A stretch of 53,904 nucleotides of DNA from Pedobacter terrae (lineage in GTDB: Bacteria; Bacteroidota; Bacteroidia; Sphingobacteriales; Sphingobacteriaceae), in contig NZ_FNCH01000030.1 of the NCBI RefSeq assembly GCF_900100705.1, forward strand, positions 1 to 53,904, read 5' to 3'. This document shows, piece by piece, positions 35,410-44,304 of this stretch. Under the pieces are notes generated by a model that had not been told where the DNA came from, did not search any database, and saw only the letters and a program-made list of their open reading frames with translations. The translations under genes and the position numbers were made by a program. Each line of letters opens with the position of its first letter. Within the stretch, counting starts at the first letter, position 1.

Positions 35410-35934
35410 ATGAGCGACATGAGTCTTCAATTGGGCGTACAGTTCCAATTACTTAAAACCAAATTAGTAGCAATTTATGAGAAAGCTGGAGAGAAAGCTG
35501 GAGATAAATCTTCTTTTCTTTTAGCGCCGACAAATCCAGATGAGGTAGGTAGTGCCACCTTAGGTGAAATGGTAAAAGATTTAACTGAAGCGTTTGGAAG
35601 TGAGGTTAATACGGATGATATAAAAAACAATCTTAAATCATTAAATTCTGGTGAAAAGCCAAATGCCAAGTTTGATGTGGAGAAGCTTATATTTAGCTTA
35701 AAAACCGCTTATATTTATGTTAAAGGAGATGTTAAGGAATATGCTTTTGCCATTGAAGTAGATTGTGGAGGTGCCGTTCCTGATTTAGGATTTATAAAAA
35801 TTGAGAAACTAGCCTTTAAAATCTGGAATACCAAAAGAAATAAGATATTACAGCAGCTAAATTTAGATACCATTGACAATTTGGTTGAGAAACTAAATGC
35901 ACCTGAAAAAAAATTAACGGAAGCAGCAGGATAA
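35410..35934 (+). CDS. Hypothetical 174-residue protein of the clostripain-linked operon
   Basis: Cytosolic-looking protein without signal peptide or membrane helix. The N-terminal half is helical and Lys/Glu-rich (a KAGEKAGDKSS segment). Residues about 90-145 alternate strand-like segments (IFSLKTAYIYVKG, YAFAIEVDCGG, IKIEKLAFKIWN). Their rhythm resembles strands in the 1047-residue protein encoded 98 bases downstream (for example YEIENLYFGIKND), so the two may share an ancestor or assemble together. No known domain is recognised. It is the first gene of the operon that ends with the C11 protease. Confidence 0.65.
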   Translation: MSDMSLQLGVQFQLLKTKLVAIYEKAGEKAGDKSSFLLAPTNPDEVGSATLGEMVKDLTEAFGSEVNTDDIKNNLKSLNSGEKPNAKFDVEKLIFSLKTAYIYVKGDVKEYAFAIEVDCGGAVPDLGFIKIEKLAFKIWNTKRNKILQQLNLDTIDNLVEKLNAPEKKLTEAAG

Positions 35935-36032
35935 AGAGATGATAAGATAGTTAAATGATTAAGGGATGAGTACAACTAAGTTGATCTATTATCGATTAAG
36001 TACTGGTGCGAGAGCATAATTTTTGATTTCCA

Positions 36033-39000
36033 ATGAGCAACCATACCAACTTCGCTTTTTCGGCTGCCGGGAAGATTTTTGAGTTAGATGCATCAATAAC
36101 TATTGTTGTAAATAACAATGAAAAATTGATTTTAGGAGAGCTCGATACCAGTCGGGCTAAAATCAAAGATTTATTAAACAACAATGAATTAGGCGTTAAT
36201 GGGCTGTCCGGGCAATTTACGCTGTTTAATAGCTTACCAGGAACCTTCAAAGCACAGGTGCTTAAATCTGCTGCTATCTGGTCGGTAGTTATTCAGTATA
36301 ATAAAAATGTGGCGGGTGTTAAGGCTTCGCTGTATGTCAACGCGGTTGTGCTGGCAGATACTAAACAGTTGGCGCTAAGCATAGATACCAATTTTTTTCG
36401 GGATGGAAACGTATTAGAGCAGTTCATTTACGACACCATGACTTTTTTTGCCATAAAAAAAGTAGCATTAATCGTTAGGAACAAATCTTCACTTGCCATA
36501 AACCAATATTTGAAGCGAACGGCATCGGATTATTTTCCCGAAATGATCTTGTCAGATCGCTTTAATAATTACCAATTGGTTGCCAACTCACTATTTGATT
36601 TGAAAAATAGTGATAGTGCATTTGGAAAAGGACTTTATCAACTAACTGGTTTGGATCATATCGATCTGATTATAGGTGCAGCGCTGAACACTTCAAAATT
36701 TGAGGCGATGCTCGTTAGTGCAAATATCAAAAAAGAGGGTTATGAGATTGAAAATTTATATTTCGGGATCAAAAACGATAATGGGTTCTACCTGGAGGCA
36801 GGAGGGAAGCTCAATTTTCCGCTGAAAGATGATGTGTTAACCTTTGTGCTTGCCGGAAACTTATCTGTTTCCTCTTTTACCTTATCTGCTTCATCAAACT
36901 ATAAGATACCATTAAACACCAGGATCAGCCTGAGCGATTTAGGCTTGATGATAGGCGTAGGAGCCACAGGCGTTACTTTTGGGATGACTGGTCGGGTAAC
37001 GACCGATAATATTTCCATTTTTGCCGGGTTTATTGTGAGCCAGGCCAATATCGGACTCATCACAGCAGCCATTACCTCTACCAAGGGAAGGACCTCCCTA
37101 AAAGACATTATTGTAGATATCGCGGAAGTTGATTTTCCTGGAATAGAATTCCTTGATGTGGTAGCTTTAGCTGATTTTGAAATCAATAATGCTAAAATGC
37201 CTCAATGGAATCCAGAAAATGCCAGTAAAGCAGAAATCTTAAATAATTTTAATTCAAACCTGCCCACGGAACTCGCTATACCTGGCGTAGAAAACCTCCA
37301 GGTTTCTGCGTTGGGAAACAGCCGTCAAGCCATTTTTACCGATACTTCAACCATGCGGCATTACCGTGTCGACTCATCGGGAGCTATTTCCTTAAACTGC
37401 CAGCTGTTTATATGCACTCAGCCTACCAGAATTGGGAACTATCAGATGAATATTGGTTTTTTTCTGTGTGGTACTATCGAAATCTTTAATGTAAAGGCTA
37501 GAGGACTCTTTCTTATAGAGCCTGGTAATGCTATTCTGGCATTAATCGAAATTTCAAAAATTGAGATCAAGGGAATATTTGAACTGACAAGGTCCCGAAA
37601 AACAATGCCTATGGAACCTGTAGAAGGTGGACTGGCTGGTGCCTTGATAAAAGCAGATGCTCAAGGCCCTGTACTGTATTTGAACATCAACAGAGCATCA
37701 AAAAAACTCGAATTCTATTTAAGTGCTTATGTCAATATTTTAAATATCTTTCAGTTGGATGCCTTGATTCTTCTTAAAGACAGAAAGGTGTACATTGATC
37801 TTGAACTGCAATATGTTGGCTTTAAAATCTTATTTCATTTAGATGGAAACTACGCAGATTTTTCGAGCAGTGGGTTTAATTCACGTTTGGTATTCGATAC
37901 CAGTGGATTTATTAAACTTTTGGAAGAAGCCCAGAATGCCGTGCGTGATGCGGCAAAGAGCGTTCAAAACTCTATAGAAAATGCAAACCGGAAATTGACT
38001 GAAGCGCAACAACAGATTTTAAATTTGAGTAACACAATAAATGAATATAATAATTACATCCTAGGTTATATTGATAGAAGAGAAGATGCTTCCTGGTGGC
38101 GAGTGGATGAAAAAATTTATTATTCAGCTCAGATTTTATATTATGAAACCTTAAAGGTGGGTGTTAATGTGGCTATTGGCGTTGCCTATGGTGCTTTGGA
38201 AATAGCGAAAGCAGCATTAACCCTGGGAGGAAAGATCGCATCAGGAGCTTTAGAGGCAGTAGCTAATATCTTAGGTGCCATTACCAAATTACTTTGGATC
38301 AAATCTTTCGTATTGAGTATGGAATTTACCGCTAACGCCAGAAAAATAGAAGCAGAGCTTGAGTTAACCGTTTTTGGAAACGATATCACGTTAAAAGGTT
38401 CGTTGGATATCGATAAAGCGATGAATGATATTGGTGCTTTGGTTACTGGTTTTGTGAAAGATAAACTATCTGCTAAAACGCAGGAAGTGACCTCAAATAT
38501 CGGTAACGGTATTTTTAGAACTTTAAGTTCAGAAACAGATTATAATTTATTAACGCCTAAATTGCAAAGCATTGCGCAAAATAAAAAGGACTATTATGAC
38601 TTACTGGAATTTCATGACATGATAGAAGATTTTTTGATCGAATCGAATAAGAAATACGTGGATGAATATGAAAAACAGCCCGAAGATTGGCAACAAAATA
38701 TTTGCGAAATAGAAGAAGTGAAACTCAAGAATGAAGTGATACAGCGCCAATGTGTAGAAGCCTTTGATGATGAGTTTGTAAGTTCATTGGACGATGTAAT
38801 TACCTTGGTACGCGATAACCAGGTTAGAGCCAGCATTTCCAGTGAAATGGATCAGCAGATGACTGATCTCTTAGGCCTTGTTAGGGATATAAATAATCAG
38901 AAAACAGTTGCAAGAAGTTTAAGGAGCGAAAGACGTTCCTTGTTTTCAAGTGTAGAGAATGTTATTGAAGACAATAATGAAGTTAAAAGATCATTTAAGG

Positions 39001-39176
39001 CCAACAGCGATTTCGATATCGATCAAGCCAATGAGAATTATGCAGATGGTTTATCAGAATTGTTAAAGAAAACATTCCCGGATACGACGAATGAATATGG
39101 CGAGGAATTTAAGGATGCTGTGGCCGCAGCCATTTATCAATTTAGAAACCCTCCACAAGTTAATCCGAGAAGATAA
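36033..39176 (+). CDS. Large beta-rich protein with coiled coil and hydrophobic helical segment
   Basis: 1047 residues, no signal peptide. Residues 1-625 are rich in alternating strands with repeated amphipathic patterns (FGIKNDNGFYLEAGGKLNF, LKDIIVDIAEVDFPGIEF). Residues about 626-682 form a coiled coil (EAQNAVRDAAKSVQ, RKLTEAQQQIL). Residues about 710-756 are a Gly/Ala-rich hydrophobic helical stretch that could insert in a membrane. A second beta part follows to about 800, then a charged helical C-terminus. The layout faintly recalls DUF6603-type proteins, but I cannot confirm that. The stop overlaps the protease start (TAATG), so translation is coupled. Membrane insertion or lipid binding is a possibility only. 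Confidence 0.7.
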   Translation: MSNHTNFAFSAAGKIFELDASITIVVNNNEKLILGELDTSRAKIKDLLNNNELGVNGLSGQFTLFNSLPGTFKAQVLKSAAIWSVVIQYNKNVAGVKASLYVNAVVLADTKQLALSIDTNFFRDGNVLEQFIYDTMTFFAIKKVALIVRNKSSLAINQYLKRTASDYFPEMILSDRFNNYQLVANSLFDLKNSDSAFGKGLYQLTGLDHIDLIIGAALNTSKFEAMLVSANIKKEGYEIENLYFGIKNDNGFYLEAGGKLNFPLKDDVLTFVLAGNLSVSSFTLSASSNYKIPLNTRISLSDLGLMIGVGATGVTFGMTGRVTTDNISIFAGFIVSQANIGLITAAITSTKGRTSLKDIIVDIAEVDFPGIEFLDVVALADFEINNAKMPQWNPENASKAEILNNFNSNLPTELAIPGVENLQVSALGNSRQAIFTDTSTMRHYRVDSSGAISLNCQLFICTQPTRIGNYQMNIGFFLCGTIEIFNVKARGLFLIEPGNAILALIEISKIEIKGIFELTRSRKTMPMEPVEGGLAGALIKADAQGPVLYLNINRASKKLEFYLSAYVNILNIFQLDALILLKDRKVYIDLELQYVGFKILFHLDGNYADFSSSGFNSRLVFDTSGFIKLLEEAQNAVRDAAKSVQNSIENANRKLTEAQQQILNLSNTINEYNNYILGYIDRREDASWWRVDEKIYYSAQILYYETLKVGVNVAIGVAYGALEIAKAALTLGGKIASGALEAVANILGAITKLLWIKSFVLSMEFTANARKIEAELELTVFGNDITLKGSLDIDKAMNDIGALVTGFVKDKLSAKTQEVTSNIGNGIFRTLSSETDYNLLTPKLQSIAQNKKDYYDLLEFHDMIEDFLIESNKKYVDEYEKQPEDWQQNICEIEEVKLKNEVIQRQCVEAFDDEFVSSLDDVITLVRDNQVRASISSEMDQQMTDLLGLVRDINNQKTVARSLRSERRSLFSSVENVIEDNNEVKRSFKANSDFDIDQANENYADGLSELLKKTFPDTTNEYGEEFKDAVAAAIYQFRNPPQVNPRR

Positions 39177-41032
39177 TGGGCTTTATTAGCAAAAGTCGCC
39201 ATTTACTGTTCATACTGGCTGGACTAATATTTTATGCTGGTACAACCCATGCGGAAAACCTGGAGCCTAAACGCAGTTTTGTGCTACTGATTTATATGAA
39301 TGGATCAGACCTGGAAAGCAAACATCAATTGGCGAGTGAAGACATTAATGAAATTATCCATTCCTATAAAAACGTTGATGATCATTTTGCAACGGTGATT
39401 TTGCATGGCGGTACTAAAAAATGGCATTTTTCTGAGCCGATTTCCAGCGATAGCCTAACCTATAGTAAGGTAACTAAAGATGGTTTTGAAAAAGTAAACG
39501 TTACTACAAATAAAAGCATAGGAGACCCATCTACCCTGGCTGATTTTATTGCTTTTAGCAAAAAGAACTTTCCGGCAGAAAGATATGGATTGATTTTTTG
39601 GAATCACGGAAGAGGCAGTGTGCATGGTTTTGGATATGATGAGCTATTTCCTGAAGATATTTCCCTTTCATTGCGTGAAATGGGTGAGGCTTTTGCTGAT
39701 TTGAAACGTAACGGAAATGATTTGAACCTGGATTTTATAGGTTTTGATGCCTGTTTAATGGCAACCATTGAAACCGCCACGGTACTGGCACCTTATGCTG
39801 AATACATGGTGGCCTCACAAGAACTGGAACCTGGCAACGGCTGGAATTATCAATATATCATCAATTCGTTATCTACCAATCCAAACCTAAGTACAACTCA
39901 ACTTCTTGAAGGAATTGCAAAATCGTATATTGATACTTATTCGTCTCAACCTTATCTCCAGGCCACATTATCTGTAATAGCGCTTCATAAAGTTGATGCA
40001 TTAAATACAAGTGTCGGAAAACTGATCAGCAATATTGCTACAAATCTTTCAACATACCCGCCAAAAGAAGCATTTAAACAGAAATCGAATTACCGGGCCA
40101 AGTCCAAATCATTCGGATTGCCTTCTTTTTCATTCGCGGCTGAAGATATGATTGATATTTTTAGTTTTTTTAAGTTAGCCACTAAAAGTACAGACACCTT
40201 ATTTACCGATTTCGAAAAAAAGTTAAGAGATGCAGTTTTATTCAATGCTTATTCAAAAAATTTAGATAAAGATGCCATTTCAGGGCTTTCGGTATATTTC
40301 CCATATTATAATAGAAAAACAGCCAGCCAGTTAAATGATTATTTTCAAATTCCTTTTAATACAGCATTTGAAAAATTTGTTGAAAATTATGTAGCTGAAT
40401 GGATAGGTGGAGGTGTAGATAGTGTTTTTGTTAGTGATTCTGGAAGAAAGCTAAACGCAGCCATGTTGGTTAATACCAATAAGATTTACCTAAATATTAG
40501 AAAATTAACAGGGGATAGTACGCTGGTGTCGTATGGTTTGGATGCCTATGATACAAATGTGGATTATCGTGGAAATATTACCTTGTATGGGGGTAATAAA
40601 AAATGGGATGCCAGGTGGATCAGTATTAACGGTATCAATGTTTGTGTATTTATGGGGCTTTCCAATCAACTGGGTGTATCTTACAATGTACCAGTGCTTT
40701 GGAACGGAAAACAAGCAGAACTAATAATGAAGTATTTTAATGTTGATGGGGAAAATCTGGCTAAAGTGATCGGATTTCGGGAGATCTCTGCCGATGGGAT
40801 AACGGATAAGATTAAGGACCTGCAGGCACATGATGAAATTGTTTTTCTGGGTCAAAATGCCCTGGATGAATCAATGAATATTGAATTGGGTAAAATTACG
40901 ATCACTGATCCTTCAGCTTTAGACATCAAGCTTTCAACTATGCCAAAAGGGAATTATCAGGTAGGATTTTGTATGGTTGATTTCTATGGAAATAAACATT
41001 ATACCAAATTTGAAGATTATGTTATTAATTAA
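39176..41032 (+). CDS. Exported clostripain-like cysteine protease (peptidase family C11)
   Basis: 618 residues with a signal peptide (cleavage near THAE, about residue 26). Clan CD catalytic pair: H144 in LIFWNHGRGS and C193 in DFIGFDACLMAT, in the family's usual order and spacing. The N-terminal RSFVLLIYMNGSDLE strand is also typical. C11 enzymes cleave after Arg/Lys and usually self-process. The C-terminal ~200 residues are beta-rich and may be a binding domain. The ATG overlaps the stop of the 1047-residue protein gene, an arrangement that suggests stoichiometric production and a functional link, such as processing of an exported partner. Confidence 0.9.
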   Translation: MGFISKSRHLLFILAGLIFYAGTTHAENLEPKRSFVLLIYMNGSDLESKHQLASEDINEIIHSYKNVDDHFATVILHGGTKKWHFSEPISSDSLTYSKVTKDGFEKVNVTTNKSIGDPSTLADFIAFSKKNFPAERYGLIFWNHGRGSVHGFGYDELFPEDISLSLREMGEAFADLKRNGNDLNLDFIGFDACLMATIETATVLAPYAEYMVASQELEPGNGWNYQYIINSLSTNPNLSTTQLLEGIAKSYIDTYSSQPYLQATLSVIALHKVDALNTSVGKLISNIATNLSTYPPKEAFKQKSNYRAKSKSFGLPSFSFAAEDMIDIFSFFKLATKSTDTLFTDFEKKLRDAVLFNAYSKNLDKDAISGLSVYFPYYNRKTASQLNDYFQIPFNTAFEKFVENYVAEWIGGGVDSVFVSDSGRKLNAAMLVNTNKIYLNIRKLTGDSTLVSYGLDAYDTNVDYRGNITLYGGNKKWDARWISINGINVCVFMGLSNQLGVSYNVPVLWNGKQAELIMKYFNVDGENLAKVIGFREISADGITDKIKDLQAHDEIVFLGQNALDESMNIELGKITITDPSALDIKLSTMPKGNYQVGFCMVDFYGNKHYTKFEDYVIN

Positions 41033-41139
41033 AATACTACATTACAATGTACATAGTAAATTAATAATCAGATGATCAACCTGAGCTAAAACATTCTTAG
41101 TTCAGTATTAAATTTTTCATCATTAGATTAAAAAAATAA

Positions 41140-42117
41140 ATGGAATTAACGACTCAACAAGGCAACGAGCGCATGTTTGCCGCAACTAATGTCTTACTTT
41201 TTGAAGACGACTATCTGCAGATTAAAAATGCAATTGAACAGCTGCACTTACTTTTTGCCGGCGCAACCGGTATAAATGCTGGTAATATTACAGATGAAGA
41301 CATTTATCTGCCAAATGGTAAAGCAGTTTCATCCATTAAAGCGGCGCATTGTCTTAAAGAACTAGAACGCACACGTAGATTTATCAGAGGCATTAATCAG
41401 GCAATTAATCAATTATTAAATGCTATGCCGGGGCAAACCGTCCATATATTGTATGCGGGTTGTGGTCCTTACGCCACATTGCTTACACCTTTAACTTCCA
41501 AATTTACTTCGGCACAAATCAATTTCATTTTATTGGATATTAACCCTGATTCGTTGGATGCGGCAAAAGCACTTTATGAAGAATTAGGCTTGTCAGAATA
41601 TGTGATCGACTATGTTTGTACGGATGCCACTACTTATGAATTCCCCAATCATATTCGTATAGATATGGTCATTTCAGAAACCATGTTAAATGCTTTAAGG
41701 AAAGAACCTCAGGTGGCCATCATGAACAACTTAATTCCACAGATGCATCCGAAAGCTATTTTTATTCCCGAAAATATTACTGTTGAAGCAGTATTAACCC
41801 GTTGGGAAGAGGAATATAAATATTTTACCATACCTGAATACCTGCCGAAAAGGATAAAAGCAGGGTTGGTGTACAGCGCTAGCCGTGAATTTAAACTTCC
41901 GCAACCGGTCGTTTTACAGGTGCCGGCTTCCGAAACCCATAAACAGCTTAGTTTATTTACAGAAATAACAGTGTTTGGTAAGGAAGTGCTAACTACTTAC
42001 AACTGCAGCTTAACTTTGCCGTTAGCCATCTGTAAATTACAAAACCAAAAGGGGGATATGACAATTACATTTGAGTATGTAATGTCGGATAAACCTGGCT
42101 TTGTTTATACATATTAA
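41140..42117 (+). CDS. Class I SAM-dependent methyltransferase, PRMT-like
   Basis: 325 residues, cytosolic. SAM-binding motif I is HILYAGCGPYATL (about 106-118), and the acidic ribose-binding position is in FILLDINPDSLDAA (about 133-146). ISETMLNALRKEPQ (about 187-200) resembles the 'double-E' loop region of protein-arginine methyltransferases, and PKAIFIPENITVEA matches the strand that follows there. Methylation of a protein side chain or another nucleophile is plausible. The substrate is unknown. It opens the group of modifying enzymes, 107 bases after the protease gene and 87 bases before the oxygenase gene. Confidence 0.75.
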   Translation: MELTTQQGNERMFAATNVLLFEDDYLQIKNAIEQLHLLFAGATGINAGNITDEDIYLPNGKAVSSIKAAHCLKELERTRRFIRGINQAINQLLNAMPGQTVHILYAGCGPYATLLTPLTSKFTSAQINFILLDINPDSLDAAKALYEELGLSEYVIDYVCTDATTYEFPNHIRIDMVISETMLNALRKEPQVAIMNNLIPQMHPKAIFIPENITVEAVLTRWEEEYKYFTIPEYLPKRIKAGLVYSASREFKLPQPVVLQVPASETHKQLSLFTEITVFGKEVLTTYNCSLTLPLAICKLQNQKGDMTITFEYVMSDKPGFVYTY

Positions 42118-42204
42118 AACTACGTTTAAAACACTATGAATAACGATAACAAACAGATAGTTAACACTGCCACATTTAAATCCGTTTAGCCTACAGAAAG
42201 CATT

Positions 42205-43143
42205 ATGTACAGTTCTTTTGTTAGTCTTTACCGCGTTTATCATAGCCGTCAGAAATCTGAGGTCAATATCAATCAGGATTTTTTTAGGATGGAAGAGGTA
42301 TTTCTTTCTGTTTTTGGTATTGGAATTTTTGAAACTTACGATTTTTTATATGGGCACTGCGAAAGTGATGACGAGTTTAAACAATGGATTATGCATCGAA
42401 TGGGCAAAAAAGCCTATCTGGAAGCTGTAGAAAAATTTAATTCATGGTGTGATCGTGCGATAGATAAACCAGATCAGGATTTTTTAAAGGTGTTAGATGC
42501 CGATCAATTGAAATTCTGGGATAAAAATGGCTACATCAGGATATCAGGTTTGGTCAGTGAAGATGATTGTAACCATGTGGTTGATGTTATTACAGAAATG
42601 CTTGGAATAAATCTGGAGCAACCATCTAGCTGGTATACCCAACATAGTCTGCTTCAAGGTATCATGTTGCAACTTTATCAGAATGAACATATTGCCAAAG
42701 TCAGAAATTCTGAGTTAATCAGACAGGTATTTGCACAATTGTATCAAACTAATTCTATTATTGCTAAAACGGAAAAGCTCGGGTATAATCCGCCTGAAAC
42801 AGATAGTTTCAATTTTAGTGGTAGTCCTTTACATTGGGATATAGATTTTTCAAATGGCATTAAGTATTATATACAAGGTTTGGTTTACCTTAATGACGTG
42901 CCAGAAGATAGGGGAGCACTGAATTTAATTCCCGGCTTCCAGCATGAGATTGATTCTTTTCTGCAACTGTATCCCAATCCCGATCAAGCTATTGATGTTT
43001 TAAGGCAGCAAAATCGTCAAATAGCTGTAGCAGGAAATAAAGGCGATTTAATTTTATGGTTAGAAGCGCTTCCTCATGCTGCAACTGCAAACCGATCTGA
43101 TTACCCTCGGTTTGTACAGTACATCAGCTTTACAAAGCTTTAA
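42205..43143 (+). CDS. Phytanoyl-CoA dioxygenase-like Fe(II)/2-oxoglutarate oxygenase
   Basis: 312 residues, cytosolic. The facial triad is visible: H210-x-D212 in SPLHWDIDFS and H291 in ALPHAATANRS, with R296 or R302 as 2-oxoglutarate anchor. QGLVYLNDVPEDRGALNLIPGF is the characteristic PhyH core strand-turn. An N-terminal ~100-residue helical extension (DEFKQWIMHRMGKKAYLEAVEKFNSW) is not part of the PhyH core and may bind a carrier or protein. Family members hydroxylate lipids, amino acids or natural products. The substrate here is unknown. Confidence 0.85.
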   Translation: MYSSFVSLYRVYHSRQKSEVNINQDFFRMEEVFLSVFGIGIFETYDFLYGHCESDDEFKQWIMHRMGKKAYLEAVEKFNSWCDRAIDKPDQDFLKVLDADQLKFWDKNGYIRISGLVSEDDCNHVVDVITEMLGINLEQPSSWYTQHSLLQGIMLQLYQNEHIAKVRNSELIRQVFAQLYQTNSIIAKTEKLGYNPPETDSFNFSGSPLHWDIDFSNGIKYYIQGLVYLNDVPEDRGALNLIPGFQHEIDSFLQLYPNPDQAIDVLRQQNRQIAVAGNKGDLILWLEALPHAATANRSDYPRFVQYISFTKL

Positions 43144-43207
43144 TCCTATTAATAAATTTTAGGGTGATTAAAATATTTGTTAACCTCATTATTAGTAAAA
43201 AAAAATA

Positions 43208-43765
43208 ATGCTCTTACTACAATTTACAGGTTTATCCGGCGCTGGCAAAACCACGCTTGCCCGATTAGTTGACCAACAGCTTACGGCGCTTGGTTATTCC
43301 ATTAGGATAATTGATGGTGATATTTACCGCAAAACATTAAATCACGATCTTGGTTTTTCGCATGCTGATCGGCTTGAAAATATCCGTCGTCTTGGTCATG
43401 TCGGCTATGAATTTGTGCAACAGGGTATTATTGCTGTAATTGCGGCTATCAATCCATATGAGTCTGGCAGGCAGAAGCTGCGGGAACTTTATAATGCGAA
43501 AACAATCTGGATTGATTGCCCGATTCAACAGCTTATTCTGCGTGATACGAAAGGATTATATCACAAAGCACTTTTGCCAGATGGGCATCAGGATAAGTTA
43601 TATCATTTTACAGGAATAAATGATGTGTATGAGAATCCTTTAGAGGTGGATCTATACCTCAATACGCAACAACTTACCGAAGAAGAAGCGTGTAAACAGT
43701 TAATTCATTTTATTCTTTCCCAAGTTGAATCGATTACGAGCCCGGGTGCAAATCAACATATTTAA
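43208..43765 (+). CDS. cysC: Adenylylsulfate (APS) kinase
   Basis: 185 residues that convert APS plus ATP to PAPS. Walker A is GLSGAGKT (8-15). IDGDIYR (35-41) and the APS-binding LGFSHADRLENIRR follow, then a NPYESGR motif (SPYxxxR in relatives). It lacks the long C-terminal segments of bifunctional forms and is slightly short. No sulfate adenylyltransferase (cysD/cysN) or PAPS reductase is next to it, so its neighbour, the sulfotransferase at 44305-45279, is its likely client. Convergent with the HExxH gene 29 bases away. Confidence 0.92.
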   Translation: MLLLQFTGLSGAGKTTLARLVDQQLTALGYSIRIIDGDIYRKTLNHDLGFSHADRLENIRRLGHVGYEFVQQGIIAVIAAINPYESGRQKLRELYNAKTIWIDCPIQQLILRDTKGLYHKALLPDGHQDKLYHFTGINDVYENPLEVDLYLNTQQLTEEEACKQLIHFILSQVESITSPGANQHI

Positions 43766-43794
43766 GCTACGGCTGATCGATGATGGGGGAATAT

Positions 43795-44298
43795 CTATCC
43801 CGGTCTATTTATGCAAAGCCACTTTTGCATGGCAGGGTAAGGGGCTACTCCATGAATTTTTGCCTGATTTTCATCATATGTCATTCCAAGCCATTGCAGT
43901 AAAGGAACACCTATATACCTGCCTTCGCTAAAGTTTTCGATTATTGATTTTGAATTATCTTTATATCCATGTTCGTGAAATACGAAAGTCGCCTCAATCC
44001 CCAGATAAATACAGGCGGCATAAGACCAGCCAATAGCCATAAGCTCGCCGCCGTTATGTAAGTCGCCACTTTCAAGGTTGTCGCTCATCTTATTTCTAAT
44101 GGCAGGAGGCATACAGGCCAGGTGTCCGGCCTCATGTAAAATATCGCCCGGGTAAGTCAGTTTCTCCATATCAATTAACAATGTACCAGCATGTAATTTA
44201 AGTCCTGGTAAAAACGTTTCGGTGTCGATTGATTCAAGCCTATAACTGATGCCAATCTCCTTTAAAAAGCTAAGTATGTGGTTCGTATTCTGATCCAT
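43795..44298 (-). CDS. Hypothetical HExxH-motif protein
   Basis: 167 residues, no signal peptide. ILHEAGH contains H55-E56-x-x-H59, a zinc-metallopeptidase-like motif. A further conserved-looking segment GGELMAIGWSYAACIYLGIE (about 83-102) could give the third ligand (Glu). VFHEHGYKD and GRYIGVPLLQWLGM follow. I recall similar uncharacterised proteins in other bacteria but no known function. It is last of a three-gene leftward unit, 6 bases after the sulfotransferase gene, so co-transcription is nearly certain. Proteolysis is not established. Confidence 0.7.
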   Translation of the reverse strand: MDQNTNHILSFLKEIGISYRLESIDTETFLPGLKLHAGTLLIDMEKLTYPGDILHEAGHLACMPPAIRNKMSDNLESGDLHNGGELMAIGWSYAACIYLGIEATFVFHEHGYKDNSKSIIENFSEGRYIGVPLLQWLGMTYDENQAKIHGVAPYPAMQKWLCINRPG

Positions 44299-44304
44299 AT
44301 TGAT

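Noticed and set aside
35410..41032. Gasdermin- or CBASS-like antiphage operon
   Set aside because: The C11 protease carries a signal peptide and the large protein is far bigger than bacterial gasdermins, with no palmitoylation-type N-terminus. No nucleotide cyclase is nearby.
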